A stretch of 64,000 nt of DNA from Actinocatenispora rupis (GCF_016861975.1 NZ_BOMB01000001.1:248001-312000); one strand, 5' to 3'. Positions 18,061 to 29,286 are shown, counted from the first letter of the stretch. The notes: generated by a model from the letters alone, not told the origin. A program made the numbers and translations.

Positions 18061-18890
18061 GCGATGCCGAAGTGTCCGACCAGCCCGAGCCGCCCGGCCC
18101 GGCCGGGTCGACCGACCTGCCCCCGCCAGCCGACTGCATGGTGCTGGCCGACAACGTGCACAAGTCGTTCGGGCGGCTGGAGGTGTTGCGCGGCATCGAC
18201 CTCGCCGTACCGGCCGGGTCGGTGGCGTGCGTGCTCGGGCCGTCCGGCGGCGGGAAGTCGACGTTCCTGCGCTGCATCAACCACCTGGAGAAGATCGACG
18301 CCGGTCGGGTCTGGGTGGACGGCGAACTGGTCGGCTACCGGCAGTCGGGGGACCGGCTGCACGAGATGCGTGAGCGGGACATCGCGGAGCAGCGCAGCCG
18401 GATCGGCATGGTGTTCCAGCGGTTCAACCTGTTCCCGCACCTGACCGCCCGGCAGAACGTGATGGAGGCGCCCTGCCAGGTCAAGGGCAAACGGCGGACC
18501 GAGGCGCGGACGCGGGCCGACGAACTGCTGGCCCGGGTGGGCCTGGCCGACAAGGGCGAGACGTACCCGGCGCAGCTGTCCGGCGGTCAGCAGCAGCGGG
18601 TGGCGATCGCCCGGGCGCTGGCGATGGACCCGAAGCTGATGCTGTTCGACGAGCCGACCTCCGCGCTCGACCCGGAACTGGTCGGCGAGGTCCTGGACGT
18701 GATGAAGGACCTGGCCCGGTCGGGTATGACGATGGTGGTGGTGACGCACGAGATCGGGTTCGCCCGGGAGGTCGCCGACACCGTGGTGTTCATCGACGGC
18801 GGGGTCGTCGTCGAGGCCGGGCCGCCGGACCAGGTGATCGCCAACCCGCGGCACGAGCGGACGAAGTCGTTCCTGTCGAAGGTGCTCTGA
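18057..18890 (+). CDS. Polar amino acid ABC transporter ATPase (GlnQ-like)
   Basis: The nucleotide-binding subunit, 277 residues. A Pro-rich lead of 25 residues precedes the core. Walker A is GPSGGGKS at 61-68, the Q-loop is [19 protein letters not shown], the signature is [17 protein letters not shown], Walker B is [14 protein letters not shown] and the H-loop is [23 protein letters not shown]. The last is the hallmark of the amino acid (PAAT) subfamily. Its ATG overlaps the permease stop (ATGA). It is the last gene of the operon; polA follows 64 bp later from its own promoter. Confidence 0.94.
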   Translation: MSDAEVSDQPEPPGPAGSTDLPPPADCMVLADNVHKSFGRLEVLRGIDLAVPAGSVACVLGPSGGGKSTFLRCINHLEKIDAGRVWVDGELVGYRQSGDRLHEMRERDIAEQRSRIGMVFQRFNLFPHLTARQNVMEAPCQVKGKRRTEARTRADELLARVGLADKGETYPAQLSGGQQQRVAIARALAMDPKLMLFDEPTSALDPELVGEVLDVMKDLARSGMTMVVVTHEIGFAREVADTVVFIDGGVVVEAGPPDQVIANPRHERTKSFLSKVL

Positions 18891-18942
18891 CGACGCCCGT
18901 CGATGTGCGGTGGTGCCCGGCGGTTTCGTCGGGGGTCGACGT

Positions 18943-18948
18943 TAGAGT
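18943..18948 (+). promoter_or_regulatory. Candidate leaderless -10 box of polA
   Basis: TAGAGT ends 6 nt before the polA GTG (18955). No Shine-Dalgarno sequence is present. Confidence 0.5.
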
Positions 18949-18954
18949 CACGGG

Positions 18955-21711
18955 GTGACCGCACCAGCCAGCGACTCCCGGGTACCGACCGCCGCGTCCG
19001 ACACGACCAGGCCGCGCCTGCTGCTCATCGACGGGCACTCCGTCGCCTACCGGGCATTCTTCGCGCTGCCCGTGGAGAACTTCTCGACCAGCACCGGCCA
19101 GCCGACCAACGCGGTCTACGGCTTCACCTCGATGCTGATCAACGTGCTGCGTGACGAGCAGCCGACCCACCTGGCGGTCGCGTTCGACGTGTCCCGCCGG
19201 TCGTTCCGTACGGAGCGCTACGCGGAGTACAAGGCGGGGCGGTCGGAGACGCCGACCGACTTCCACGGCCAGGTCAGCCTGATCGGCGAGGTGCTGCAGG
19301 CGCTGCGGGTGGTCCAGGTGACCAAGGAGGACTACGAGGCCGACGACGTCATCGCGACGCTCGCCCGGGGCGCCGCGGCGGCCGGCTTCGAGGTGCTGAT
19401 CTGTACCGGTGACCGGGACGCGTTCCAGCTCGTCGACGAGCACGTCACCGTGCTGTACCCGAAGAAGGGCGTGTCCGAGCTGGCCCGGATGACGCCGGCC
19501 GCGATCGAGGACAAATACGGTGTGCCGCCCGAGCGGTACCGGGATCTGGCCGCGCTGGTCGGGGAGTCCAGCGACAACCTGCCCGGGGTGCCCGGCGTCG
19601 GCCCGAAGACCGCCGCCAAGTGGATCGGTCAGTACGCGTCGATCGAGGGGATCGTCGCGTCCGTCGACGCGATCAAGGGCAAGGCCGGCGAGTCGCTGCG
19701 TGCGCACCTGGCCGACGTGCTGCGCAACCACGAGCTGAACCGGCTGGTCGACGACCTTCCGCTGCCGGTCGAGCCGGACGACCTGGCCTGGCACGGCTGG
19801 GACCGCGAGCAGGTCGCGCAGGTGTTCGACACGCTGCAGTTCCGGGTGCTGCGCGAGCGGCTGTACGACTACCTCGCCGCGCCCGAGCCGGAGGCCGAGG
19901 AGGGCTTCGACCTGACCGGCAGCGTACTCGGCGCGGGTGAGGTGGCCGGGTGGCTGTCCGCGCACGCCACACCGGGTACGCCGGTGGGTGTCGCGGTGTC
20001 CGGCGCGTTCGGCCGCGGCACGGGCACGCTCGCCGCGCTGTCGCTGGCCGTCGACGAGGGTTCCGCGGCCTGCCACATCGACCCGACGACGCTGGACGAG
20101 TCGGACGACGCGGCGCTCGCCGCGTTCCTCGCCGACGAGGACCGGCCGAAGGTGCTGCACGACGCGAAACCGGTGCTGCTGGCGCTGTCCGCGCACGGCT
20201 GGCAGCTGGCCGGGCTGGCCACCGACACCGCGCTCGCGGCGTACCTGGTGCGGCCGGACCAGCGCAGCTACGACCTCGCCGACCTGTCCGTGCGGTACCT
20301 GCACCGGGAGCTGCGCGCCGAGGAGCCGGACAACGGCCAGCTCACCCTCGACGGGCTGGGCGACGCGCTCGGCGACCGGGCCGCCGAACAGCAGCTCATG
20401 CTGCGCGCCCGCGCGACCCTCGATCTCGCCGAGGCGCTGCGTACCGAGCTGGCCGCGCAGGCCGGCGACGACGGCGTGAGCCGCGGCCTGGAGCTGCTGA
20501 CCGACATGGAGCAGCCGCTCAGCCGGGTACTGGCGGCCATGGAGCGCACCGGCATCGCCGCCGACACCGACTACCTCAGCGAGCTGGAGGCGCACTTCGC
20601 CGGCGAGGTGAAGGCCAGCGCCCAGGCGGCGTACGACGTGGTCGGCCGCGAGTTCAACCTGGGGTCGCCGAAGCAGCGGCAGCAGCTGCTGTTCGAGGAG
20701 CTGGGGCTGCCCAAGTCCAAGCGCACCAAGACCGGCTACACCACCGACGCCGACGCCCTCCAGACGCTGTACCTGACGACCCAGCACCCCGTGCTGCCGC
20801 ACCTGCTGCGCTACGCGGACGTGTCGAAGCTGCGGTCGATGGTGGAGGGCCTGCTGAAGTCGGTCAGCGACGACGGCCGCATCCACACCACGTTCAAGCA
20901 GACCGTCGCCGCGACCGGCCGGCTGTCGTCCACCGACCCCAACCTGCAGAACATCCCGATCCGCAGCGAGGAGGGCCGGCGGCTGCGCCGCGCGTTCGTG
21001 GTCGGCTCCGGCTTCGACGAGCTGCTCACCGCCGACTACAGCCAGATCGAGATGCGCATCATGGCGCACCTGTCCGGCGACGAGGCCCTGATCGAGGCGT
21101 TCAACACCGGCGCTGACTTCCACGCCGCCACCGCCGCCCGGGTCTTCTCCGTCCCGGCCGCCGAGGTCACGCCCGACCAGCGCAGCAAGATCAAGGCGAT
21201 GAACTACGGCCTCGCGTACGGGCTGTCCGCGTACGGCTTGTCCGGCCAGCTCGGCATCACCGCCGACGAGGCCCGCGGCCTGATGGACGAGTATTTTGAA
21301 CGGTTCGGCGGCGTGCGCGACTACCTGCGCGGCGTCGTCGACCAGGCCCGCCGCGACGGGTACACCCAGACGATGCTCGGCCGCCGCCGCTACCTGCCCG
21401 ACCTGACCAGCGACAACCGGCAGCGGCGCGAAATGGCCGAGCGGATGGCGCTCAACGCGCCCATCCAGGGCTCCGCCGCCGACATCATCAAGATCGCGAT
21501 GCTGCGCGTCGACCGCCGCATCCGGGAAGCCGGGCTGACCTCGCGGATGCTGCTCCAGGTCCACGACGAACTCGTCTTCGACGTCGCACCCGGCGAGCGC
21601 GCCGAGCTGGAAGCCCTGGTCCGCGCGGAGATGGGCGAGGCGCAGGCGCTGTCCGTACCGCTCTCGGTCTCCGTCGGCTCCGGATCCGACTGGGCCACCG
21701 CCGGCCACTGA
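18955..21711 (+). CDS. polA: DNA polymerase I
   Basis: Fills repair patches and removes Okazaki primers. It has 918 residues. Residues about 20-300 form the 5'-3' exonuclease (LLLIDGHSVAYRAFFAL, DDVIATLARGAAAAG, ICTGDRDAFQLVDEHV, GESSDNLPGVPGVGPKTAAKWI). The middle exonuclease-like domain has lost the proofreading acidic residues: where Escherichia coli has D-x-E this protein reads VGVAVSGAFGRGTG, so it is predicted 3'-5' exonuclease-negative, as in mycobacterial PolA. The polymerase domain is intact, with ATGRLSSTDPNLQNIPIR, DYSQIEMRIMAHLSGD (motif A), RSKIKAMNYGLAYGLSAYGL (motif B) and LLQVHDELVFD (motif C). The GTG is chosen because it follows the -10 box directly. Confidence 0.97.
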   Translation: MTAPASDSRVPTAASDTTRPRLLLIDGHSVAYRAFFALPVENFSTSTGQPTNAVYGFTSMLINVLRDEQPTHLAVAFDVSRRSFRTERYAEYKAGRSETPTDFHGQVSLIGEVLQALRVVQVTKEDYEADDVIATLARGAAAAGFEVLICTGDRDAFQLVDEHVTVLYPKKGVSELARMTPAAIEDKYGVPPERYRDLAALVGESSDNLPGVPGVGPKTAAKWIGQYASIEGIVASVDAIKGKAGESLRAHLADVLRNHELNRLVDDLPLPVEPDDLAWHGWDREQVAQVFDTLQFRVLRERLYDYLAAPEPEAEEGFDLTGSVLGAGEVAGWLSAHATPGTPVGVAVSGAFGRGTGTLAALSLAVDEGSAACHIDPTTLDESDDAALAAFLADEDRPKVLHDAKPVLLALSAHGWQLAGLATDTALAAYLVRPDQRSYDLADLSVRYLHRELRAEEPDNGQLTLDGLGDALGDRAAEQQLMLRARATLDLAEALRTELAAQAGDDGVSRGLELLTDMEQPLSRVLAAMERTGIAADTDYLSELEAHFAGEVKASAQAAYDVVGREFNLGSPKQRQQLLFEELGLPKSKRTKTGYTTDADALQTLYLTTQHPVLPHLLRYADVSKLRSMVEGLLKSVSDDGRIHTTFKQTVAATGRLSSTDPNLQNIPIRSEEGRRLRRAFVVGSGFDELLTADYSQIEMRIMAHLSGDEALIEAFNTGADFHAATAARVFSVPAAEVTPDQRSKIKAMNYGLAYGLSAYGLSGQLGITADEARGLMDEYFERFGGVRDYLRGVVDQARRDGYTQTMLGRRRYLPDLTSDNRQRREMAERMALNAPIQGSAADIIKIAMLRVDRRIREAGLTSRMLLQVHDELVFDVAPGERAELEALVRAEMGEAQALSVPLSVSVGSGSDWATAGH

Positions 21712-21771
21712 CACCTCGCCCGCGCACACACCTCTCCTTGGTACGCGCGGGCACGTCACCGCCGACGCGCC

Positions 21772-22526
21772 GGCGGTGGCCGTTGCGCCGCACCGTCCGC
21801 GCATCGGGGCGCAGTCCGTGTCCGGACACCTCCTGTGCAGTCGTGCGGCGGCGGCCGGATTCCGTTGCGCCGCAACGTGCGTAGGGTCGACAGCCGGGTG
21901 TCGCGGCGTGGCCCGCCTTTGTTCGTGTGTTCGTGCGTATTCGGGCGTCAGTGCCCGGATTCCGTTGCGCCGCAACGTTTTCGGAGCGATGGCCGGGTGC
22001 CGGTGCACTGCCACGTTCGCGTGGGCGGTGGCCGGTTCCTTTGCCACGTTCGCGCGGTGGTCGGGTTCGGTTGGGCCGGAGACGTTCGCACGCCGCTGCG
22101 CGCCGTGCGTCCGGACTGCGCCCTCGCAGTCGGGTGGCGGTGGCCGGATTCCGTTGCGCCGCAACGTTTTCGGAGCGGTGGCCGGGCGCCGGTGAGGTGC
22201 CACGTTCGCGTGACGGTGGTCGGTTCCGTTGTGCCGCCACGTTTGCGTGGCGGTGGCGGTTGCGTTGCCACGTTGCGCGACGGTGGTCGGGTTCCGTTGG
22301 GCCGCAACGTTCGCACGTCACCGCGCGCCTTTCAGCCGGGTGGCGCGGCGTGGCCCGCCGTTGTTCGGGTGCCCGCGCGCATTCGGGCGCCCGTGCGCAG
22401 TCGTGCGTCCGTGGTCGGATTCTGTTGCGCCGCGCCGCTCGCGCCGCGTCGGCAGCCTTTGATCGGGTGCCCGCGCGCAGTCGGGCGGCGGTGGCCGACT
22501 CCGTTGCGCCGCACCGTCCGTCCGCA
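21772..22526. repeat. Array of degenerate palindromic (REP-like) repeats
   Basis: The core CCGTTGCGCCGCAACG folds as CGTTGC-GCC-GCAACG. A 24-base block around it is identical at 21855-21878, 21955-21978 and 22144-22167. The copies at 21955-22005 and 22144-22194 match over 51 bases with two differences. Diverged copies lie at about 21779, 22221, 22287, 22415 and 22495. A longer module that includes GCGTGGCCCGCC and TTCGGGCG recurs at about 21890-21980 and 22336-22440. Copies are irregularly spaced, unlike a CRISPR. Confidence 0.85.
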
Positions 22527-23011
22527 GCGCGCTGTATCGGCGTTCGCCGGGCGCACTCCGCGGGCACCGCACAATGCCGCCGCGCCCGGGCCGCGCGTTC
22601 CGTCGCGAACCGCCGTGCCGTGTGGCCGCGCGATCGCACCAAGGTGTCGGCGCGCTGGCCGCGTCGGGCCCAGTTCGCGGGGCGGGCCCGTACCGACGGT
22701 CGGTGCCGGCTGGTCCCGCGGCGGTCCGTTCCCGCCCGAACCAGGCAGTACGGCAGCGCCCGTGTCCGGTTCGGGGCGGGTCGCGCGGGCTGTTACCTGG
22801 GCGAGACGTGCGCGGTGACGATGCGCTGGCGTACCGGAGGGTGACGGGCGGTGTGGTCCGGTCACGGGTGGTGTGCGCGATGGTGCCGGTGGTTTCTGCT
22901 GGTCGTACGGAGGAATGCCGGGGGCCTGGCCGGGGTACGCGATGACGATGGCGTTACCGAGTCGTTGCGGGATGGGTGTCCCCGGGATCTGGCGGGCCGC
23001 ACGAATCGCAG

Positions 23012-23170
23012 TATGGTGCGACAAGATCGGCTAAGGGGGCATCTCGCTTCGGCGACGAGCCGACCCCGCCGGCAGGTACGAACGGTCGAACCGGGCAGTG
23101 GGCCGAGGTGGGCGGCAGTACCCGGGTCGCCGGCGCCAACGACGGCGCCGGTTGGTAGAGGAGGTCGTAG
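23012..23170 (+). promoter_or_regulatory. Candidate promoter and structured 5' leader of the APC permease gene
   Basis: A -10-like TATGGT at 23012-23017 would give a leader of about 147 nt. Within it TCGGCT (23027-23032) can pair with AGCCGA (23056-23061) around an inner TCGC-TTCG-GCGA hairpin. A perfect stem CCGGCGCC/GGCGCCGG (23130-23137, 23144-23151) ends 6 nt before the Shine-Dalgarno GAGGAGG. No known riboswitch consensus was recognised. Confidence 0.35.
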
Positions 23171-24832
23171 GTGACGACAGCGGCTGAGCCGTCTTCGGAC
23201 AGCGGTACGGCGACAAAGCACCATCTGAGGCGGGACATCGGGCGCATCGGTCTGCTGTTCACCGGGATCGGATCGATCATCGGTTCGGGTTGGCTGTTCG
23301 GCGCGTTGAACGCGGCGCAGCAGGCGGGCCCGGCGGCGATCTTCTCCTGGCTGATCGCCGGCGTGATGATCATCCTGATCGGCCTGACGTTCGCCGAGCT
23401 GGGCACGATGTACCCGGTGACCGGCGGCGTGATCCGCTTCCCGCAGTACGCGTTCGGCTCGTTCGCGAGCTACACCATGGGCTGGATCACCTGGCTCGCG
23501 GCGGCGGTGGTGGCGCCGATCGAGGTCACCGGTGTCCTGCAGTACGCGACGAAGTACTACTCGGGCTTCACCGCCGAGCACATGGTGAACGGCGAGACGG
23601 TGCACACGCTGAAGCCGATCGGCATCGTGGTGGCGATCCTGCTGCTGGCGCTGTTCTGCGTGGTGAACGTGATCGGCGTGAAGTTCTTCGCGCAGATCAA
23701 CAACGTCATGGTGTGGTGGAAGCTGGCCGTGATCGTGCTGGTGATCGTCGCGTTCGCGGTGACCGCCTTCCACGGGGCGAACTTCACGAGCCACCACTTC
23801 GCACCGGCCGGCGCGCACGGCATCTTCACCGCGATCGCCACGGCCGGCATCACGTTCTCGTTCCTGGGTTTCCGGCAGGGCATCGAGCTGGCCGGTGAGA
23901 CCAGCAACCCCAAGCGGAACGTGCCGTTCGCGGTGATCGGTTCCGTGGTGATCACGACGATCATCTACATCGGCCTGCAGGTCGCGTTCATCGGCGCGGT
24001 GCGGCCGAGCGACCTGATGCACTCCGACGGCTGGGCGAAGCTGGCGTTCGCCAACGACTTCGGCCCGCTGGCCGCGATCGCCACGATCATCGGCCTGGGC
24101 TGGCTGGCCGTCGTGCTGTACATCGACGCGATCGTCTCGCCCGGTGACACCGGCCTGATCTACAACGCCGTCACCTCCCGCCTCGGGTACGTGATGGCGA
24201 AGAACGGCAACGCGCCGTCCGGTCTGGCGAAGATCAACCGCAACGGTGTGCCGTGGGTGGCCACGATCGTGACGTTCGTCCTCGGTCTGATCTTCCTGCT
24301 GCCGTTCCCGAGCTGGCAGCAGCTGGTCGGCCTGGTCACCTCGGCGACGGTGCTGTCGTTCGGTTCCGGCCCGCTGGTGTGGGCGGCGATGCGCACCGAA
24401 CTGCCCGACGCGAAGCGCCCGTTCAAGGTGCCGGGCGGCCACGTCATCCCGCTGCTCGCCTTCTACTCGTCCAACCTGATCGTGTACTGGGCGGGCTGGT
24501 CGACGAACTGGAAGTTCTTCGTCGCGATCCTGATCGGTCTGGTGCTGCTGGCGGTGTTCACCGCGACCAAGCAGATCAAGCCGATCGGCGGCCTGGACCT
24601 CAAGCACGGCTACTGGACGATCGTGTGGCTGGCCGGTCTGGCCTTCATCAGCTTCATCGGCGACTACGGCAACGGCCTGGGCATCATCGCGCTCGGCTGG
24701 GGTTTCGCGGTCAACGCCGTGTGGAGCGTGTTCATCTACTGGCTGGCCTGGCGTACCCGGTTCTCCCGGGAGCGGATGCAGTCGATGATCAGCGACACCC
24801 CGCACGACGAGGTCGAGGTCGGCATGGCCTGA
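23171..24832 (+). CDS. APC-superfamily amino acid permease
   Basis: A secondary transporter of the amino acid-polyamine-organocation superfamily, 553 residues with about 12-14 hydrophobic helices. Helix 1 has the family substrate-binding glycine run IGLLFTGIGSIIGSGWLFGALNAAQQAGPAAIFSW. The consensus after helix 2 is TFAELGTMYPVTGGVIRFPQYAFG. The mid-protein AGITFSFLGFRQGIELAGETSNPKRNVPFAV is the helix 6 region. A 20-residue hydrophilic start and a charged tail (ISDTPHDEVEVGMA) flank the core. The GTG start follows GAGGAGG by 6 nt. Substrate unknown. It stands alone, with a bidirectional-looking terminator just after it. Confidence 0.9.
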   Translation: MTTAAEPSSDSGTATKHHLRRDIGRIGLLFTGIGSIIGSGWLFGALNAAQQAGPAAIFSWLIAGVMIILIGLTFAELGTMYPVTGGVIRFPQYAFGSFASYTMGWITWLAAAVVAPIEVTGVLQYATKYYSGFTAEHMVNGETVHTLKPIGIVVAILLLALFCVVNVIGVKFFAQINNVMVWWKLAVIVLVIVAFAVTAFHGANFTSHHFAPAGAHGIFTAIATAGITFSFLGFRQGIELAGETSNPKRNVPFAVIGSVVITTIIYIGLQVAFIGAVRPSDLMHSDGWAKLAFANDFGPLAAIATIIGLGWLAVVLYIDAIVSPGDTGLIYNAVTSRLGYVMAKNGNAPSGLAKINRNGVPWVATIVTFVLGLIFLLPFPSWQQLVGLVTSATVLSFGSGPLVWAAMRTELPDAKRPFKVPGGHVIPLLAFYSSNLIVYWAGWSTNWKFFVAILIGLVLLAVFTATKQIKPIGGLDLKHGYWTIVWLAGLAFISFIGDYGNGLGIIALGWGFAVNAVWSVFIYWLAWRTRFSRERMQSMISDTPHDEVEVGMA

Positions 24833-24848
24833 CCCGGCGCGCAGTTGC

Positions 24849-24878
24849 GACGGCCCCGGCGTTCGCGTCGGGGCCGTC
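24849..24878 (+). terminator. Terminator between convergent permease and dppA-like gene
   Basis: GACGGCCCCGGCG pairs with CGTCGGGGCCGTC (one G-U) across a UUCG tetraloop. It starts 17 nt after the permease stop, and its mirror orientation can also serve the convergent gene. Confidence 0.85.
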
Positions 24879-24913
24879 CGCGTGTACGCCCCCGTCGCGC
24901 GCCCGGCCGGGCG

Positions 24914-25738
24914 TCAGCGTTCGACGAGCGACCGGGTCAGGTACACCAGCGTCATGAACGTGCGGAACGCGGTGAGCGCGTCGTCCTCGGTGTACGCGAC
25001 GGTGCGGGTGCCGGTGCGCGTCACGCCGCGGATCCAGGCCGACTGTTCGGCCATGTCGGGGGAGACGAGGTCGACCTCGATCCGTACCGGCAGGTCGATC
25101 GCGGGTGGCGTGAGCCCCGCCAGGCCGGCCAGCGCCGCGCGTACGCCGTCGTGGATCGCGCGCCGGGCCCGCTCCGGGTGCAGGCTGGTCGCGGCGTACC
25201 GGTTGGTGGACTCCTTCACCACGATCGGCGTGACGCCCGGGCAGAACGGCGCCGCCTCCGGCCCCACGTACTGGTCGCCGGTGACGACCGCGACCGGTAC
25301 CCGGTGGTGTTGCGCGACGAGCGCGTTGAGCCCGGACTCGCCGGCCACGGTCCCGTTGATCCGCACGTCGTGCACCGCACCCGGGTTGTACGTGTGGGAC
25401 AGGATCCCCGGCGTCGGCATCGCCGCGTGGTACCCGAGGAACAGCACGGCGTCGAAGCTCGCGTCGAGCCCCTGCATCATGTACAGCGGCTTGTACCGGC
25501 CGGACAGGTAGCTGGCCTGCCCGGCAAGTTCGTCCGGGGCGAGGTTGCGCATCACCGAGTGCGCGTCGTTGACGAGGATCTCGGTGGCGCCGGCGGCGAG
25601 CGCGCCCTCGATCGCGGCGTTCACCTCGGCGAGCGCGAGCCGGCGGCCGAGCGCGTAGTCCTCCCCGGTGCGGGTGATCTGCGCCCAGTCGACGACCCCG
25701 GCGACACCTTCCAGGTCCACCGACACGAATACCTTCAT
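24914..25738 (-). CDS. dppA: M55-family D-aminopeptidase
   Basis: A zinc aminopeptidase that removes N-terminal D-amino acids, for instance D-Ala from D-Ala-D-Ala-type peptides. It has 274 residues, the standard size. The residues known to bind the two zinc ions in Bacillus DppA are all in place: D8 and E10 (VSVDLEGVAG), H60 (NDAHSV), H104 (LGYHAAM) and E134 (VAGESGLN). The catalytic His115 (LSHTYNPG) is also present. The ATG has GAGGGGA upstream. It is 24 bp downstream of the MFS gene on the same strand. Together with the NlpC/P60 and epimerase genes at 42-44 kb it hints at turnover of wall peptides, though these are not co-transcribed. Confidence 0.93.
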   Translation of the reverse strand: MKVFVSVDLEGVAGVVDWAQITRTGEDYALGRRLALAEVNAAIEGALAAGATEILVNDAHSVMRNLAPDELAGQASYLSGRYKPLYMMQGLDASFDAVLFLGYHAAMPTPGILSHTYNPGAVHDVRINGTVAGESGLNALVAQHHRVPVAVVTGDQYVGPEAAPFCPGVTPIVVKESTNRYAATSLHPERARRAIHDGVRAALAGLAGLTPPAIDLPVRIEVDLVSPDMAEQSAWIRGVTRTGTRTVAYTEDDALTAFRTFMTLVYLTRSLVER

Positions 25739-25762
25739 GTCGACAGTGTCCCCTCGCGGCGG

Positions 25763-27979
<2,217 letters not shown>

Positions 27980-27980
27980 T

Positions 27981-28084
27981 CAGTCCGGGCGGCGCACCCA
28001 GCGCCGGGTGCGCCCAAGCCCGGGGTGCGCCCAAGCCCGGGATGCGCTCAGCCCGGGCGGTGCGCTCAGTCCGGGCGGTGCGCC
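27981..28084. repeat. Six tandem 16-18 bp repeats
   Basis: The units follow the pattern CAGYCCGGGCGGTGCGCY, starting at 27981, 27999, 28015, 28032, 28049 and 28067. The last unit covers the final codons of the methyltransferase gene; the rest fill the spacer behind it. Unit length is not a multiple of three, and no protein frame is conserved. Confidence 0.8.
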
Positions 28085-28863
28085 ACGAAGATCGCGGTAC
28101 CGGGGAACAGCCGGCCGCGCAGCGGACTCCACTGCCCCCACAGCTGCTCGTGCCCGTCGGGCCACTCCGGTTCGACCACGTCGGTCAGCGTGAACCCGGC
28201 CGACACCAGGTCGCGTACCCGGTCGCCCAGCGTCCGGTGGTGCTCCACGTACGTCGGAACCCCGCGCTCGTCGTACTCCACGTACGGCGTGCGGTCGAAG
28301 TACGAGTGGACGGCGACGAGGCCGCGTTCCCCGGGGTCGTCGAGGAAGATCCAGCGCATCGGGTGCGTCACGGCGAACACCCACCGTCCGCCGGGCCGCA
28401 GCACCCGGTACACCTCGCGCATGACCGCACCCGGGTCGGCCACGAACGGCACCGCGCCGAAGGCGGTCGCCGCCACGTCGAAGCTGCGGTCCGCGAACGG
28501 CAGCGCCTCCGCGTCGGCCTGTACCAGCGGCACCCGCGTCCCGGTACGCCCGGCGGCGGCGCGCGCCTCGCCCAGCATCCCGGCCGACAGATCGAACGCC
28601 ACCGGGTACGCCCCCTGCCGCGCCAGCCAGCGCGAACAGGACGCCGCGCCGCAGCCGACCTCCAGTACCCGCCGGCCGGTGACGTCGCCGAGCAGCCCGG
28701 CCGACGACTCGGTCAGGCCCTCGGGACACCACACGAAGTCCGCGTCGCCCAGGAACCGGCCGTGTTCCGCCTGGTAGCTGGCGGCGTCGGCGTCCCACCA
28801 GTGCCGGCTCGCCCGTCGGGACGCCGCACTGCCGACCGCCCGCCGTCCCACCCGATCTGCCAC
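28066..28863 (-). CDS. Class I SAM-dependent methyltransferase
   Basis: 265 residues. The Rossmann core has motif I VLEVGCGAASCSRWLARQG (the SAM glycine loop), motif II VAFDLSAGMLGEAR, and motif III LVQADAEALPFADRSFDVAATAFGAVPFV. VYRVLRPGGRWVFAVTHPMRWIF follows, and VEPEWPDG lies near the C-terminus. This is the Methyltransf_11 (UbiE-like) pattern. The N-terminal YQAEHGRFLGDADFVWCPEGLTE is typical of a common actinobacterial group whose substrate is undefined. The GTG at 28863 is preferred because TACGGT sits 6 nt upstream. A 14-bp inverted repeat lies 57 bp before the start. Confidence 0.88.
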   Translation of the reverse strand: MADRVGRRAVGSAASRRASRHWWDADAASYQAEHGRFLGDADFVWCPEGLTESSAGLLGDVTGRRVLEVGCGAASCSRWLARQGAYPVAFDLSAGMLGEARAAAGRTGTRVPLVQADAEALPFADRSFDVAATAFGAVPFVADPGAVMREVYRVLRPGGRWVFAVTHPMRWIFLDDPGERGLVAVHSYFDRTPYVEYDERGVPTYVEHHRTLGDRVRDLVSAGFTLTDVVEPEWPDGHEQLWGQWSPLRGRLFPGTAIFVAHRPD

Positions 28864-28869
28864 CCGCCC

Positions 28870-28875
28870 ACCGTA
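28870..28875 (-). promoter_or_regulatory. Candidate leaderless -10 box of the methyltransferase gene
   Basis: TACGGT on the minus strand, 6 nt before the GTG at 28863. Confidence 0.45.
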
Positions 28876-28920
28876 GAGCCCGCCCGCGCGCCGACGCCGG
28901 CCAACCCACCGGGCCGACGC

Positions 28921-28964
28921 TCCACTGTGGACGGATTCAGGTCGCCGGCACCGTCCACAGTGGA
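28921..28964. repeat. 14-bp perfect inverted repeat upstream of the methyltransferase
   Basis: TCCACTGTGGACGG (28921-28934) is mirrored exactly by CCGTCCACAGTGGA (28951-28964). Each arm begins or ends with the near-palindrome TCCACTGTGGA, so the site could bind a dimeric repressor at both arms or form a hairpin. Confidence 0.6.
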
Positions 28965-29255
28965 CATCGACGCCCACGGCGCGCGGTGTCCGATCGGCCG
29001 CCACGGTCCGGAACACCACGGATGTACGGAATCGTCCCGTGTGGCCTCGTCGCCGGTGAACGTGTCGTCGCGCACACCGTCGCGGTGCCGCGTGCGTCGT
29101 ACCCGGGGGCGGAATGCCGGATTCGGTGGAACATGCCGGTCGGCGGACACCCGGCGGACACCCGCGTCCGACACTCCCGTGGTACGCGGATCCGGCCTGG
29201 TTGGGCGGATCCGGTGTCGATCCGGATCACGTGGAGCTGGGGTTTTGGGGGAGGG

Positions 29256-29286
29256 TTGGACCTTATGGTATGGCGCACGGTAGGCT
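29256..29286 (+). promoter_or_regulatory. Candidate housekeeping promoter of rpsA
   Basis: TTGGAC (29256-29261) and TAGGCT (29281-29286) are separated by 19 nt (18 if the -35 is read as TGGACC). The -10 fits the actinobacterial TANNNT consensus. Confidence 0.45.

Larger units (their letters stand above)
21712..23170. other. 1.46 kb gene-free spacer between polA and the APC permease
   Basis: No frame here has a start signal, domain or codon pattern that can be believed. The left end can form an imperfect hairpin after polA (GCCCGCGC at 21718-21725 with GCGCGGGC at 21745-21752). Most of 21772-22526 is degenerate palindromic repeat, annotated separately. The right end, about 23010-23170, is the promoter and structured leader of the permease gene. 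Confidence 0.7.

Noticed and set aside
18790-22203. 1137-codon minus-strand frame over polA and the repeat spacer
   Set aside because: It combines antisense polA with palindromic repeats; the His/Arg/Pro/Val-rich translation has no homology signal.
23012-23170. c-di-AMP (ydaO) or guanidine riboswitch before the APC permease
   Set aside because: The conserved segments I know for these classes are not present; left as an unnamed structured leader.
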